64,000 bases of DNA from Roseovarius sp. MMSF_3281 (lineage in GTDB: Bacteria > Pseudomonadota > Alphaproteobacteria > Rhodobacterales > Rhodobacteraceae), in the NCBI RefSeq assembly GCF_030733685.1, contig NZ_JASHIM010000009.1, positions 62,001 through 126,000 on the forward strand. The letters are read 5' to 3'. The notes under the pieces were generated by a model. That model was not told the origin of the DNA, searched no databases, and worked only from the letters and a program-made list of their open reading frames with translations. Both the position numbers and the translations under genes were made by a program. Positions 45,042 through 54,767 of the stretch are shown piece after piece (the stretch's first letter is position 1; each line of letters opens with the position of its first letter).

Positions 45042-47603
45042 CTATTTCTTGGCCGCCGCTTTCTTCTTGGCGGGGGCTTTCTTGCCCTTGCCTTTCTTGG
45101 CGGCCTTTTCGGCGATCAGGTTCACGGCCATTTCCATGGTCACGTCTGCCGGGTCGGTTTCCTTGGGCAGGGTCGCGTTCACCTTCTCCCATTTCACGTA
45201 AGGGCCATAGCGGCCATCCATGACGTTGACGGGGCCGCCGGATTCCGGATGCTCGCCCAGTTCCTTGATCGGTTTGGCCGCCGCACCGCGCCCGCCGCGC
45301 CCGGGATTGGCGCGTTTCTCGGCCAGAAGTTCGACCGCCCGGTTCATGCCGATCTCGAACACCTCCTGGAATTCCTTGAGGTTGACATAGACCGGTTTCG
45401 CATCCTCGGGGCCTTGGTGCATGACATATGGCCCGAAGCGGCCAAGGTTTGATTTCACTTCGCCCCCGTCGGGGTGTTCGCCAATCAGGCGCGGCAGGGT
45501 CAGCAGCGTCAGCGCCTTTTCAAGCGTCATGTCGTCGGGCGACCAGCCGGGCAGGAAAGCCCCCTTGGCCTTGGGCAGCGAGGCGCGCGGCGGTTTCTTG
45601 TTTTCCGGCGTGGGTTCGCCGCGTTGCACATAAGGGCCGAAACGCCCGGCCTTGAGCCAAATCTCATCCTCGTCATCATGGCCAAGAAGGCGCTCATCCC
45701 CATCGGCCCCTTCGCCCGCAATGGGGCGGGTATAGGTGCATTCAGGGTAGTTGCCACAGCCCACGAAGCCGCCGGTGCGCGAGGTTTTCAGGTGCAGCTT
45801 ACCGTTGCCGCACTTGGGGCAAATCCGCGGGTCAGTACCGTCTTCACGTGGCGGATAAAGCTGATCGGCAAGGGCCTCGTCCAGCACGTCCAGCACCTCG
45901 GTGATCCGCAACTCCGAGGTTTCGGCAATCGCCGCCGAGAAGTCGCGCCAGAAACGGGCCAGCACTTGCTTATAATCCACGTCGCCCGCGCTGACCTTAT
46001 CAAGCTCGTCTTCGAGGTTGGCGGTAAACTCGTATCCCACGTATTTGCGGAAGAAGTTGAGCAAGAAGATCGTGACGATCCGGCCCTTGTCCTCGGGGAT
46101 CAGACGGTTCTTGTCCTTGCGGACGTATTCGCGGTCCTGAATCGTGGTGACGATGCTGGCATAGGTCGAGGGACGCCCGATACCCAGTTCTTCCATCTTC
46201 TTGACAAGTGTCGCCTCGGTATAGCGCGGCGGCGGTTGGGTGAAGTGTTGTTCGGGGCTGACCTTGCGCTTGTCGGTCTTGTCGCCTTCCGAGATTTGCG
46301 GCAGGCGACGATCATCATCATCGACAACCGCGTCGTCGCGGCCTTCCTCGTAAACCTTCATGAAGCCGTCAAACAACACCACCTGGCCGGTGGCGCGCAG
46401 GCCGACTTGCCCATCCTGGCTGGCGATCTCGACCGTTGTGCGCTCCATGCGCGCGGCTTCCATTTGACAGGCCAGTGTGCGTTTCCAGATCAGGTCGTAA
46501 AGCTTGCGCTGATCCTGTTCGGTCACTTTGATCTGGCTGGCGTCGCGGTTCATATCCGTGGGGCGGATACATTCGTGCGCCTCTTGGGCGTTCTTGGCCT
46601 TGTTCTTATACATGCGCGGCGAGCCGGGCACATATTCCTTGCCGTAACGGTCGGCGATGGCGTCGCGCGCGGCATGCACCGCCTCGGGGGCCATGTCGAT
46701 CCCGTCGGTCCGCATGTAAGTGATCAGGCCGGCCTCGTAGAGGCGTTGCGCGGCGCTCATGGTTTGGCGCGCGCCCATGCCGAATTTGCGGCTGGCCTCT
46801 TGTTGCAGGGTCGATGTCATGAAGGGCGGGGAGGGGTTGCGACTGGTCGGTTTGGCCTCGACCGAGGCAACGCTCAGGTCACGCGAATTGATCGCCTGCA
46901 CCGCCAGTTCGGCCTGCGTTTCGTTCTCGATGTCGTATTTATCAAGCTTTTTGCCCGCCAGAACCGTCAGGCGGGCCTCGAACTCCTGACCGCGGGGGGT
47001 GGCCAGAAGCGCCTTGACCGACCAGTATTCGCGCGGCTTGAAGGCTTCGATTTCCATCTCGCGCTCGACGATCAGGCGCAGGCAGACCGATTGCACCCGG
47101 CCCGCCGATTTGGCGCCGGGCAGCTTGCGCCAGAGTACGGGGCTGAGGTTGAAGCCCACAAGGTAATCCAGCGCGCGGCGGGCGAGGTAGGCCTCGACCA
47201 GATCCCGATCGACCTCGCGGGGGTTTTGCATTGCCTCGGTCACCGCCGACTTGGTGATGGCGTTGAACACCACGCGGGACACGGGGGTGTCCTTCTTGAT
47301 GGCGCGGCGTTTGCGCAGGGCCTCTTCAAGGTGCCAGCTGATGGCCTCGCCCTCGCGGTCGGGGTCGGTTGCGAGGATCAGGGCGTTGTCGTCTTTCAGG
47401 GCATCGGCGATGGCTTTGACGTGCTTGCGGGAGTCGTACCCGACCTCCCATTTCATCTCGAAATCATGCTCGGTATCGACCGATCCGTCCTTGGGCGGCA
47501 GATCGCGGACGTGGCCATAGGAGGCCAGAACCGTGTAGTCGGATCCCAAATACTTGTTGATTGTCTTGGCCTTGGCCGGGGATTCGACAACGACAACGGG
47601 CAT
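45042..47603 (-). CDS. topA: DNA topoisomerase I
   Basis: 853 aa type IA topoisomerase. The TOPRIM start VVVESPAKAKTINKYLG is followed by ILATDPDREGEAISWHL. The nucleophile Tyr is in GLITYMRTDG. A zinc-ribbon unit CPKCGNGKLHLKTSRTGG is followed by Arg/Gly repeats (GRFGPYVQRGE, GRFGPYVMHQG, GRYGPYVKWEK). The C-terminal tail is Lys/Ala-rich (KKAPAKKKAAAKK). It relaxes negative supercoils. It lies upstream of the CoA-transferase genes and downstream of dprA. Confidence 0.98.
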   Translation of the reverse strand: MPVVVVESPAKAKTINKYLGSDYTVLASYGHVRDLPPKDGSVDTEHDFEMKWEVGYDSRKHVKAIADALKDDNALILATDPDREGEAISWHLEEALRKRRAIKKDTPVSRVVFNAITKSAVTEAMQNPREVDRDLVEAYLARRALDYLVGFNLSPVLWRKLPGAKSAGRVQSVCLRLIVEREMEIEAFKPREYWSVKALLATPRGQEFEARLTVLAGKKLDKYDIENETQAELAVQAINSRDLSVASVEAKPTSRNPSPPFMTSTLQQEASRKFGMGARQTMSAAQRLYEAGLITYMRTDGIDMAPEAVHAARDAIADRYGKEYVPGSPRMYKNKAKNAQEAHECIRPTDMNRDASQIKVTEQDQRKLYDLIWKRTLACQMEAARMERTTVEIASQDGQVGLRATGQVVLFDGFMKVYEEGRDDAVVDDDDRRLPQISEGDKTDKRKVSPEQHFTQPPPRYTEATLVKKMEELGIGRPSTYASIVTTIQDREYVRKDKNRLIPEDKGRIVTIFLLNFFRKYVGYEFTANLEDELDKVSAGDVDYKQVLARFWRDFSAAIAETSELRITEVLDVLDEALADQLYPPREDGTDPRICPKCGNGKLHLKTSRTGGFVGCGNYPECTYTRPIAGEGADGDERLLGHDDEDEIWLKAGRFGPYVQRGEPTPENKKPPRASLPKAKGAFLPGWSPDDMTLEKALTLLTLPRLIGEHPDGGEVKSNLGRFGPYVMHQGPEDAKPVYVNLKEFQEVFEIGMNRAVELLAEKRANPGRGGRGAAAKPIKELGEHPESGGPVNVMDGRYGPYVKWEKVNATLPKETDPADVTMEMAVNLIAEKAAKKGKGKKAPAKKKAAAKK

Positions 47604-47744
47604 GAAAACTCCTTTCGACTCATAGAGCGCGACTTATGGCGTCGGACCATGTGGGGTGGCAAGGGGAATTGTCAACGCAGGGGTTCGGCGGTTTGTCACA
47701 GGGGGCGGGGCTGACTAGACTATGAGCACAGAGGAGGAGTGGCG

Positions 47745-48176
47745 ATGCGAAACTGGCTTGTTTTATTGGCCGTGGCGGTGCCCGGAGTGGCCCTGGCATG
47801 GGAAGAGCCGCAGCGCGGCAAAAAAATGCGCAGTGCCATGATGGATGCCCTGCGCCCACATGCGGAGTGGATGCTGGGCGCCCCGGTGGAGTTCGTGGTG
47901 CATAGCCTGAGGCAGTCCGGCGATGTGGGGTTTGCCAGCGTTCACGCGCAGCGCCCGGGCGGGCGCGCGATCGACATTGCCCGAACCCCGGGGGCGGCAC
48001 GCGGACAGTTGGATGCCGAGTACATGGATGGCAGCAGCCTGCAGGCGCTCTACCGAAAGTCGGGTCAAACCTGGGTGGCGGTGCATTGGGCCATCGGCGC
48101 GACCGATGTATGGTATGCCGATCCGGCCCTTTGCCCCGAATATAAAGCCGTTATTCCCGAGGTTTGCGGCGGCTAA
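47745..48176 (+). CDS. Hypothetical secreted protein
   Basis: 143 aa from the ATG at 47745, which has GGAGG about 5-8 bases upstream; a GTG at 47739 is an alternative. A signal peptide (LVLLAVAVPGVALA) is followed by a compact domain with two Cys near the C-terminus (LCPEYKAVIPEVCGG). I do not recognise the family. It is convergent with dprA, overlapping it by 4 bp, and divergent from topA. Confidence 0.75.
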   Translation: MRNWLVLLAVAVPGVALAWEEPQRGKKMRSAMMDALRPHAEWMLGAPVEFVVHSLRQSGDVGFASVHAQRPGGRAIDIARTPGAARGQLDAEYMDGSSLQALYRKSGQTWVAVHWAIGATDVWYADPALCPEYKAVIPEVCGG

Positions 48177-49345
48177 CCGGCCTTGGAAACCGCAAGGCTT
48201 AGCAATCCGCCGGCATGGCGGCGGATGCGGCCATCCAGTTCCAGATCGGTCAGTGCCGGGGAGATATTGGCGGCAGGGGCCTTTAGGTCGCGGATCAATT
48301 GATCTTCGGCCAGGGGCGATGGGCCGAGGCGATCGAGGATTTGCTGATGCAGCGCCGCCGTGTCTTGCAGGCTCCGCTTGGGCGGCGCAGGGCGTGGCGG
48401 TGGGTCAAGCGGCATTTCCGTCTGGTGTTCAGCGGGTTGCGTCACGCCCTGAACCGGGCCAATCGCCTCGATCACGTCGTCGGCGTTGCGCACCAGTTGC
48501 GCGCCGTCGCGGATCAGCATGTTGCAGCCCGCGGCACGCGCATCGAAAGGATGGCCCGGCACGGCCAGCACCTCGCGTCCTTGGTCCAAAGCGGTGCGGG
48601 CGGTGATCAAGCTACCGGATTTGGCGGCGGCCTCGACAACGATGGTGGCACGGCAAAGGCCGCTTATAATCCTGTTTCTACGGGGAAAATGCCGCGCTTG
48701 CGGGACCGTGCCCATGGGCTGTTCCGACAGGCGCAGCCCGGTCTTGGCGATATCTTCGGACAGGCGGGTATTCTCGGCGGGATACATCACGTCGACGCCC
48801 CCGGCCAGAACGGCCACGGTGCCCGCCTCAAGCGTCGCGGTATGCGCGGCGGTGTCGACGCCACGGGCCAGTCCGGAGACCACGACAAAACCCTTGGCCG
48901 ACAGGTCGGCGGCAAGGCCCCTGGCCATGCGTTGCCCCAAGGACGAGGCGTTGCGCGCGCCCACCATGGCCACCAGCGGGCGGTGCAATATTTCTGTGTC
49001 GCCAATTGTCCAAAGGATCGGGGGGGCATCAGGAATCTCAGCCAATTCAGGGGGATAGAGAGGATCCCCGAAGCACAGCATCTGCGCACCCGCTTGGGCG
49101 GCGGCCTTCAATTCGGCGCGCGCCACGCCTTCCGGGCATATCTGGTAATTCTCGACACCGGCGGCCTTGGCGACCTCGGGCAAGGCGGCAAGGGCCGCCT
49201 GTACTGTTCCGTGTTCTTTCATCAAGCGATGAAAGGTAGAGGGACCCACACGGCGAGATCGCAAGAGACGAAGCCACGACACCCGGTCATCTTCCGTGGT
49301 GGGTGGGAGTGGGGGGTGAGTGGAAGGATGTGTATCCTCGGTCAT
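48173..49345 (-). CDS. dprA: DNA processing protein DprA
   Basis: 390 aa from the ATG at 49345, with GGAG 6 bases upstream. The Rossmann core has VGARNASSLGQRMARGLAAD, VVSGLARGVDTAAHTATLE, AVLAGGVDVMYPAEN and ARHFPRRNRIISGLCRA. A C-terminal DprA winged-helix domain (LSPLAEDQLIRDLKAPAANIS region) is present. It loads RecA on incoming single-stranded DNA during natural transformation or gene-transfer-agent uptake. A near-consensus CtrA site lies 44 bp upstream. Confidence 0.96.
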   Translation of the reverse strand: MTEDTHPSTHPPLPPTTEDDRVSWLRLLRSRRVGPSTFHRLMKEHGTVQAALAALPEVAKAAGVENYQICPEGVARAELKAAAQAGAQMLCFGDPLYPPELAEIPDAPPILWTIGDTEILHRPLVAMVGARNASSLGQRMARGLAADLSAKGFVVVSGLARGVDTAAHTATLEAGTVAVLAGGVDVMYPAENTRLSEDIAKTGLRLSEQPMGTVPQARHFPRRNRIISGLCRATIVVEAAAKSGSLITARTALDQGREVLAVPGHPFDARAAGCNMLIRDGAQLVRNADDVIEAIGPVQGVTQPAEHQTEMPLDPPPRPAPPKRSLQDTAALHQQILDRLGPSPLAEDQLIRDLKAPAANISPALTDLELDGRIRRHAGGLLSLAVSKAG

Positions 49346-49388
49346 CGTGACTCCGCCTTCTTGCAAAGCCACTATTGGACGGGGTCGG

Positions 49389-49403
49389 TTAACGGTGGGT
49401 AAA
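49389..49403. promoter_or_regulatory. Near-consensus CtrA binding site upstream of dprA
   Basis: TTAA-N7-TAAA at 49389-49403 differs from the CtrA consensus TTAA-N7-TTAA at one position. It is 44 bp upstream of the dprA ATG, where a promoter should be. DprA is known to depend on CtrA in Rhodobacter capsulatus. Confidence 0.5.
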
Positions 49404-49584
49404 TCAAACCCACCCAGGATACGGATTTTTCGACAATTTCATGTAAAACACTGATAAGGCACAGTGATTTATTTGAAGATGCCCAGCTTTCATTGCTGCC
49501 GCCCTGTCGATCGCGGCCCGCAAGGCGGCGAAACGTCAACAGGGCGGGTGGTTGATGGCGCGCATGAGGGCGCAGGCATCGGCG

Positions 49585-51006
49585 TCAGGCTGCCGAGCCG
49601 CCCACGGTCAGCCCGCCGATCATCACAGTGGGCTGGCCCACGCCGACGGGCACCCATTGGCCTTGTTTGCCGCAATTGCCCATGCCGGGATCAAGCGCCA
49701 TGTCGTTGCCGAGCGCGCGGATTTGTTGCAGCGCCGTTGCCCCGTCGCCAATCAGGGTGGCACCCTTCACCGGCGCCCCGACCTTGCCGTTTTTCACGCG
49801 GTAGGCCTCGGTGCAGGAGAAGACGAATTTGCCGTTGGTGATGTCCACCTGCCCGCCACCGAAGCCCACGGCATAAATCCCGTCTTTCAAATCAGCGACG
49901 ATATCTTCGGGCGCGGTATCCCCGCCCAGCATATAGGTATTGGTCATGCGCGGCATGGGCGCGTGGGCATAGGATTCGCGGCGGCCGTTGCCGGTGGGCG
50001 CGACGCCCATCAACCGGGCGTTCTGCCGGTCTTGCATGTAGCCCACCAAGATACCGTCCTCGATCAGGGTATTCTTGCCCGAGGGCGTGCCCTCGTCATC
50101 CACGGTGATGGAGCCGCGCCGGTCGGGGATGGTGCCATCGTCCAGAACCGTCACCCCGGGGGCGGCGATGCGTTGGCCCATGAGCCCGGTAAAGGCAGAG
50201 CTGCCCTTGCGGTTGAAATCGCCCTCAAGGCCATGCCCGATCGCCTCGTGCAGCAGGATACCGGGCCAGCCGGGGCCGAGAACCACATCCATCACGCCCG
50301 CGGGCGCAGGTTCGGCGCGCAGGTTCACAAGGGCCACGCGCAGTGCCTCCTGCGCCTTGGCCTGCCAATCGGCGGGGTCGACCAGGCCATCGAGGCCCAC
50401 GCGCCCGCCGCCCCCGGCGTTGCCCGCTTCACGGCGGCCGTCCTGTTCGACGATGACCGAGACATTCAGGCGCGTCATCGGGCGGGTATCCGTGACGTCG
50501 GTGCCATCGGGCCGCAGGATCACCACCTCCTGATGCGAGGCGGCGATGGTGGCGGTGACTTGCACGACGCGCGGGTCAAGGCCCCGGGCGAAATCGTCAA
50601 TCTCGCGCAGGGTTTGAAGCTTGACCGGAAACTCTGCCCCGGCGATGGGATCGGCATCGGTATAAAGATGCGTGTTGGTGCGCGGCGGGGGCGGGGCCAT
50701 GGTGCCGCCGCCATCGCCCACGGCCAGCCGCGCGGTTTCCACGGCGCGGGTCAGGGCGCCTTCCGAGATTTCCGAGGAATGGGCATAGCCCGCCACGTCG
50801 CCGCGCACAGCGCGCAGGCCAAAGCCTTGGGCGGCATCAAAAGAGGCGGTTTTCACACGGCCATCGTCAAAGACCAGGGCCTCGGACCGGCGACGTTCGA
50901 GAAAAAGCTCCCCATCGTCGGCACCTTGTGTTGCCTCGTTCAGCTTGCGCAGGGCCAACTCGCGGTCCAGCGAGGTGTCAAAAGGGCAAAAGGCGCTGTC
51001 TGTCAT
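49585..51006 (-). CDS. tldD: Metalloprotease TldD
   Basis: 473 aa from the ATG at 51006, with AGGAGC 8 bases upstream. The zinc motif is HEAIGH in LLHEAIGHGLEGD. Other family stretches are FGLRAVRGDVAGYAHSSEIS and TNTYMLGGDTAPEDI. TldD and PmbA (TldE) form a dimer that unfolds and cleaves peptides. A partial pmbA gene lies at the right edge of this window. Confidence 0.97.
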   Translation of the reverse strand: MTDSAFCPFDTSLDRELALRKLNEATQGADDGELFLERRRSEALVFDDGRVKTASFDAAQGFGLRAVRGDVAGYAHSSEISEGALTRAVETARLAVGDGGGTMAPPPPRTNTHLYTDADPIAGAEFPVKLQTLREIDDFARGLDPRVVQVTATIAASHQEVVILRPDGTDVTDTRPMTRLNVSVIVEQDGRREAGNAGGGGRVGLDGLVDPADWQAKAQEALRVALVNLRAEPAPAGVMDVVLGPGWPGILLHEAIGHGLEGDFNRKGSSAFTGLMGQRIAAPGVTVLDDGTIPDRRGSITVDDEGTPSGKNTLIEDGILVGYMQDRQNARLMGVAPTGNGRRESYAHAPMPRMTNTYMLGGDTAPEDIVADLKDGIYAVGFGGGQVDITNGKFVFSCTEAYRVKNGKVGAPVKGATLIGDGATALQQIRALGNDMALDPGMGNCGKQGQWVPVGVGQPTVMIGGLTVGGSAA

Positions 51007-51038
51007 TTGGTCCTGCTCCTTGAGGTGCGGCAATTTGT

Positions 51039-51052
51039 TTGATCTAAATCAA
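51039..51052. promoter_or_regulatory. Perfect FNR box between tldD and ctaC
   Basis: TTGATCTAAATCAA matches the FNR consensus TTGAT-N4-ATCAA exactly. It lies 144 bp before the ctaC start and 33 bp before tldD. It is too close to tldD for standard activation, so the oxidase operon is the likelier target. The position suits oxygen-dependent control of cytochrome oxidase. Confidence 0.75.
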
Positions 51053-51196
51053 AAAAGCGTCCGTTTGCCGCAATGGTCTTTCTTGTCTGATGCCCCAGAA
51101 TATGGTTTCTAGCGGCGATGAAACAACGGGATTCCGTCCTAGGTACGGACCCAACCGCGAATATAGCAAGAGTGCTACAACCGATCAGGGTGAAAA

Positions 51197-52051
51197 ATGC
51201 GTAGACTTTCCAGCCTTCTGGCCGCAATGGCCGCCTTCGCAGCCCTTCCCGCTTATGCGCAGGAAGGTCTTGAAATCATTGGCAAGCCGACCGAAGGGGG
51301 CACGGGTTTCCAACCGGCGGCGACCGAACTGGCGCGGGATTTGCAGTGGCTGGACGGGATGATCCTTGTGATCATCACCGCGATCACGCTGTTGGTCTGT
51401 GGGCTGCTGTTGATCGTGATCTTCCGGTATAACCGCAAGTCCAACCCGAATGCGGCAACCTTTACCCACAACTCGCCGTTGGAAGTGGCATGGACCGTGG
51501 TGCCCATCCTTGTGCTGGTGTTCATCGGCGCCTTCTCGCTTCCTGTTCTGTTCAAGCAGCAGGAAATCCCCGAGGCGGACGTGACCATCAAGGTGACCGG
51601 CAACAAGTGGTACTGGAACTATGAGTACAGCGACCACGATTTCGGTTTCGACAGCTTCATGCTGGCCCGCGACGAGCTGGAAGAATACGGTTATAGCCAA
51701 GGGGAATACCTGCTGGCCACCGACACCGCTGTCGTCGTGCCCGTGGGCAAGACCGTGGTGATGAATGTCACCGGGTCTGACGTGATCCACAGCTGGGCGA
51801 TGCCGGCCTTCGGTGTGAAACAAGACGCCGTTCCCGGCCGTCTGGCGCAGCTTTGGTTTGCCGCCGAGAAGGAAGGAATCTATTTCGGCCAGTGCAGCGA
51901 ACTGTGCGGCAAGGACCACGCCTTCATGCCGATCACCGTCAAAGTGGTCAGCGAAGAAGCCTATGACCAGTGGCTGACCGGGGCGATCGACGAGTATGCC
52001 GGCGATCCTTCGACCCTGCCGAACACGGTTGAGGTGGCTTCGGCCGATTGA
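51197..52051 (+). CDS. ctaC: Cytochrome c oxidase subunit II
   Basis: 284 aa with a signal peptide (LAAMAAFAALPAYAQ). Two membrane helices (about 57-80 and 96-120) follow. The CuA domain has HSWAMPAFGVKQDAVPGR and CSELCGKDHAFM, with the two Cys, His and Met copper ligands. It takes electrons from cytochrome c. ctaB follows. Subunit I is not in this window. Confidence 0.97.
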   Translation: MRRLSSLLAAMAAFAALPAYAQEGLEIIGKPTEGGTGFQPAATELARDLQWLDGMILVIITAITLLVCGLLLIVIFRYNRKSNPNAATFTHNSPLEVAWTVVPILVLVFIGAFSLPVLFKQQEIPEADVTIKVTGNKWYWNYEYSDHDFGFDSFMLARDELEEYGYSQGEYLLATDTAVVVPVGKTVVMNVTGSDVIHSWAMPAFGVKQDAVPGRLAQLWFAAEKEGIYFGQCSELCGKDHAFMPITVKVVSEEAYDQWLTGAIDEYAGDPSTLPNTVEVASAD

Positions 52052-52058
52052 TCAAGGG

Positions 52059-52081
52059 TGGGCGCGTTTCAAGCGCGCCCA
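52059..52081 (+). terminator. Hairpin between ctaC and ctaB
   Basis: An 8-bp stem TGGGCGCG/CGCGCCCA with a 7-base loop directly after the ctaC stop. With no T tract it may stabilise or attenuate the message. Confidence 0.5.
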
Positions 52082-52126
52082 TGACCGACCGCCAGGCGGC
52101 GCAGATGCGCCACCCCACCGGAGAGC

Positions 52127-53074
52127 ATGATGAGCGACGCAAGTCTGAATACTTCCACGCAAACGCCGCCCTATGAGGCGCAGTTTGGCGATTACTTCGC
52201 GTTGTTGAAGCCGCGGGTGATGACGCTTGTGGTATTCACCGCCTTTGTCGGGCTTTATGCCGCGCCGGTTGCGACCAATCCAATCATTGGCTTCGTGGCG
52301 ATCCTGTTCATTGCCGTGGGCGGAGGGGCCTCGGGTGCCCTGAACATGTGGTGGGATTCGGATATCGACCGGATCATGAAACGCACCCAGAAGCGGCCCA
52401 TTCCGGCGGGCAAGGTGACCGAAGGGGAGGCCTTTGCCATCGGCATCGCGCTGTCGGGTTTTGCCGTGGTGATGCTGTCGCTGGCCACCAACCTGCTGGC
52501 CGGGGCGCTGCTGGCCTTTACCATTTTCTTCTACGTGGTGATCTATTCCATGTGGCTGAAGCGCTGGACGCCGCAGAACATCGTGATCGGCGGGGCCGCT
52601 GGGGCCTTCCCCCCGATGATCGGCTGGGCGGCTGCAACCGGCAGCATCAGCGTGGAATCTGTGCTGATGTTCACCCTGATCTTCATGTGGACGCCGCCGC
52701 ATTTCTGGGCCTTGGCGCTGTTCATGAAAGGCGATTACCACGAGGCGGGGATTCCGATGCTGACGGTCACCCATGGCCGCCGCGCAACCCGCGTGCATAT
52801 TATCGTCTACACGGTCCTTCTGGCCGCTCTGGCGGTCGGCACCGGTTTCACCGGTGTCGGTGGGCCGCTTTACCTTGCCGTCGCCGTGGTCTTGAACGCG
52901 CTGTTCGTCAAAGGTTCAATCGACATCTGGCGGCGCGACGAGGCCATTGCCGAGGCCGATGGCTATGCCGTGGAGAAGAAGTTTTTCAAGCTGTCGCTGC
53001 TTTATCTTTTCGCGCATTTCGGCGCGATCGCCTTCGAGGCGGCGCTGATGCCCTTCGGTCTGGGGGGCTGGTAA
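52127..53074 (+). CDS. ctaB: Heme o synthase (protoheme IX farnesyltransferase)
   Basis: 315 aa polytopic UbiA-family protein. The prenyl diphosphate site [21 protein letters not shown] and a second Asp-rich loop [21 protein letters not shown] are diagnostic. Nine or so membrane helices are expected. It farnesylates heme b on the way to heme a. The first two codons are both ATG, and GGAGAGC is closer to ideal for the second. Confidence 0.97.
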   Translation: MMSDASLNTSTQTPPYEAQFGDYFALLKPRVMTLVVFTAFVGLYAAPVATNPIIGFVAILFIAVGGGASGALNMWWDSDIDRIMKRTQKRPIPAGKVTEGEAFAIGIALSGFAVVMLSLATNLLAGALLAFTIFFYVVIYSMWLKRWTPQNIVIGGAAGAFPPMIGWAAATGSISVESVLMFTLIFMWTPPHFWALALFMKGDYHEAGIPMLTVTHGRRATRVHIIVYTVLLAALAVGTGFTGVGGPLYLAVAVVLNALFVKGSIDIWRRDEAIAEADGYAVEKKFFKLSLLYLFAHFGAIAFEAALMPFGLGGW

Positions 53075-53075
53075 G

Positions 53076-53243
53076 ATGGCCCTGTCGCGCCAGCATGACA
53101 TGCACAAACGCCGGTTCAGCCGGAACCTTGGGCTAGGCGTTGTCTTGGCAGGGTTCGTGGTGCTGGTGTTCCTGTTGACGGTTGCCAAGGTGACCGATGA
53201 CGGCTTCGAAATGCAATCGCAACAGACTCAGGAGGGGAACTGA
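53076..53243 (+). CDS. Small CoxF-like membrane protein
   Basis: 55 aa between ctaB and ctaG. It starts 1 bp after the ctaB stop and its TGA overlaps the ctaG ATG (TGATG). The basic N-terminus ([19 protein letters not shown]) precedes one membrane helix ([18 protein letters not shown]). This position and form match the small protein (CoxF or similar) found beside ctaG in alphaproteobacterial oxidase operons. Confidence 0.8.
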   Translation: MALSRQHDMHKRRFSRNLGLGVVLAGFVVLVFLLTVAKVTDDGFEMQSQQTQEGN

Positions 53244-53830
53244 TGGCGATGGACAGCAAATCCAAGACGGTCGTGCGCCTTGTCGGTGTGGTTCTGACCA
53301 TGGGGGCGTTGGCCTGGGCCTCGGTGCCTTTGTATGACTGGTTCTGCCGGGTCACCGGATTTGGCGGCGAAACCAGTGTCGCCACGGCCGGCAGCGACGA
53401 AATCCTGGAAAAAACCATCAAGGTGCGTTTTGACGCCAGCAAGGAGCGGGAATTCCCATGGGAATTCAAGCCGCTACAACGCGAGGTCGAGTTGCGCATC
53501 GGGGAAACCGGGCTGGCCTTCTACGAGGCCTACAATCCGACAGACAAGCCGATCGCGGGGCAGGCCAGCTATAACGTGGCCCCCTTCGAGGCGGGCGGCT
53601 TTTTCACCAAGATCGACTGTTTCTGCTTTAGTCAACAGGTCCTGCAGCCCGGTGAGCGGGTCGAGATGCCTGTGACCTTCTACGTCGATCCCGAGATCGT
53701 CACCGACCGGGACGCCAAGTACACGCACACGATCACTCTGTCCTACACTTTTTATCAGATCGACCTGCCCCAGGAGGAACAACAGGCCGCTCTTGATCAG
53801 GGCAGCAAAACCGATAAAAATCTGAACTAA
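53243..53830 (+). CDS. ctaG: Cytochrome c oxidase assembly protein CtaG (Cox11)
   Basis: 195 aa with an N-terminal membrane helix and a periplasmic domain. [20 protein letters not shown] carries the copper-binding CFCF motif and VDPEIVTD follows. It delivers CuB to subunit I. It overlaps the CoxF-like gene by one base. Confidence 0.97.
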   Translation: MAMDSKSKTVVRLVGVVLTMGALAWASVPLYDWFCRVTGFGGETSVATAGSDEILEKTIKVRFDASKEREFPWEFKPLQREVELRIGETGLAFYEAYNPTDKPIAGQASYNVAPFEAGGFFTKIDCFCFSQQVLQPGERVEMPVTFYVDPEIVTDRDAKYTHTITLSYTFYQIDLPQEEQQAALDQGSKTDKNLN

Positions 53831-53855
53831 GACGCCACGAGGGAAAACACGCGCA

Positions 53856-54668
53856 ATGGCACACGAGAAAAACCACGACTATCACATTCTGCCCCCCTCC
53901 ATCTGGCCTTTGCTGGGCTCGCTGGCCGGGTTCGTCATGCTGTTCGGCGCTGTCCTTTGGATGTCGCCGCAGGTGGACAACAATCAGCCTTGGGTTTTCC
54001 TGATCGGCTTTGTCGGCGTTCTGTACGTCATGTTTGGCTGGTGGTCAGACGTGGTGCACGAGGGTGAAACCGGCGACCATACCCCGGTTGTCCGGATCGG
54101 CCTGCGCTATGGCTTCATCATGTTCATCATGTCCGAGGTGATGTTCTTTGCGGCCTGGTTCTGGAGCTTTTTCAAGCACGCCATGTACCCGATGGGCCCG
54201 CAAAGCCCCGCGGTGGACGGTGTCTGGCCGCCTGCCGGGATCGAAACCTTTGACCCCTGGCACCTGCCGTTGATCAACACGCTGATCCTGTTGTGCTCAG
54301 GCGCGGCGGCCACTTGGGCGCACCACGCCCTTGTGCATGAAAACAACCGCAACGACATGAAGTGGGGCTTGATCCTTGCCATTGGTCTGGGTGCAATCTT
54401 TACCGTCTTTCAGGCTTACGAATACAGCCATGCGGCCTTTGGCTTCTCGGGCAATATCTATGGCGCGAACTTCTTCATGGCCACGGGCTTCCACGGCGCG
54501 CACGTGATCATCGGGACGATTTTCCTGTTCATCTGCCTGATGCGGATGCTGAAGGGGCATTTCACCCCTGAACAGCATATCGGTTTCGAGGCCGCCGCGT
54601 GGTACTGGCACTTCGTTGACGTGGTGTGGCTGTTCCTCTTCGCTGCCGTTTATATCTGGGGCAGCTAA
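53856..54668 (+). CDS. ctaE: Cytochrome c oxidase subunit III
   Basis: 270 aa polytopic protein with about seven helices. [33 protein letters not shown] and [20 protein letters not shown] are family signatures. It follows ctaG with a 25-bp gap. Confidence 0.97.
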   Translation: MAHEKNHDYHILPPSIWPLLGSLAGFVMLFGAVLWMSPQVDNNQPWVFLIGFVGVLYVMFGWWSDVVHEGETGDHTPVVRIGLRYGFIMFIMSEVMFFAAWFWSFFKHAMYPMGPQSPAVDGVWPPAGIETFDPWHLPLINTLILLCSGAAATWAHHALVHENNRNDMKWGLILAIGLGAIFTVFQAYEYSHAAFGFSGNIYGANFFMATGFHGAHVIIGTIFLFICLMRMLKGHFTPEQHIGFEAAAWYWHFVDVVWLFLFAAVYIWGS

Positions 54669-54719
54669 GGCCCGATCTCAAAGCGGCGGTTGCATTTCCG
54701 CCCCTAAGAGGCAAAAAGC

Positions 54720-54745
54720 AAAGCGCGCGAGGGATCGCGCGCTTT
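54720..54745 (+). terminator. Hairpin between ctaE and surf1
   Basis: A perfect 10-bp stem AAAGCGCGCG/CGCGCGCTTT (loop AGGGAT) ends 22 bp before the surf1 start. It could attenuate transcription into the assembly and metabolic genes. Confidence 0.6.
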
Positions 54746-54767
54746 CGTCGTTGAACGGAGCCTGAAC

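Noticed and set aside
45474..47714. 746-aa plus-strand ORF
   Set aside because: It is antisense to topA and has no recognisable motif.
49552..51042. 496-aa plus-strand ORF
   Set aside because: It is antisense to tldD, whose HEAIGH motif and family match are clear.
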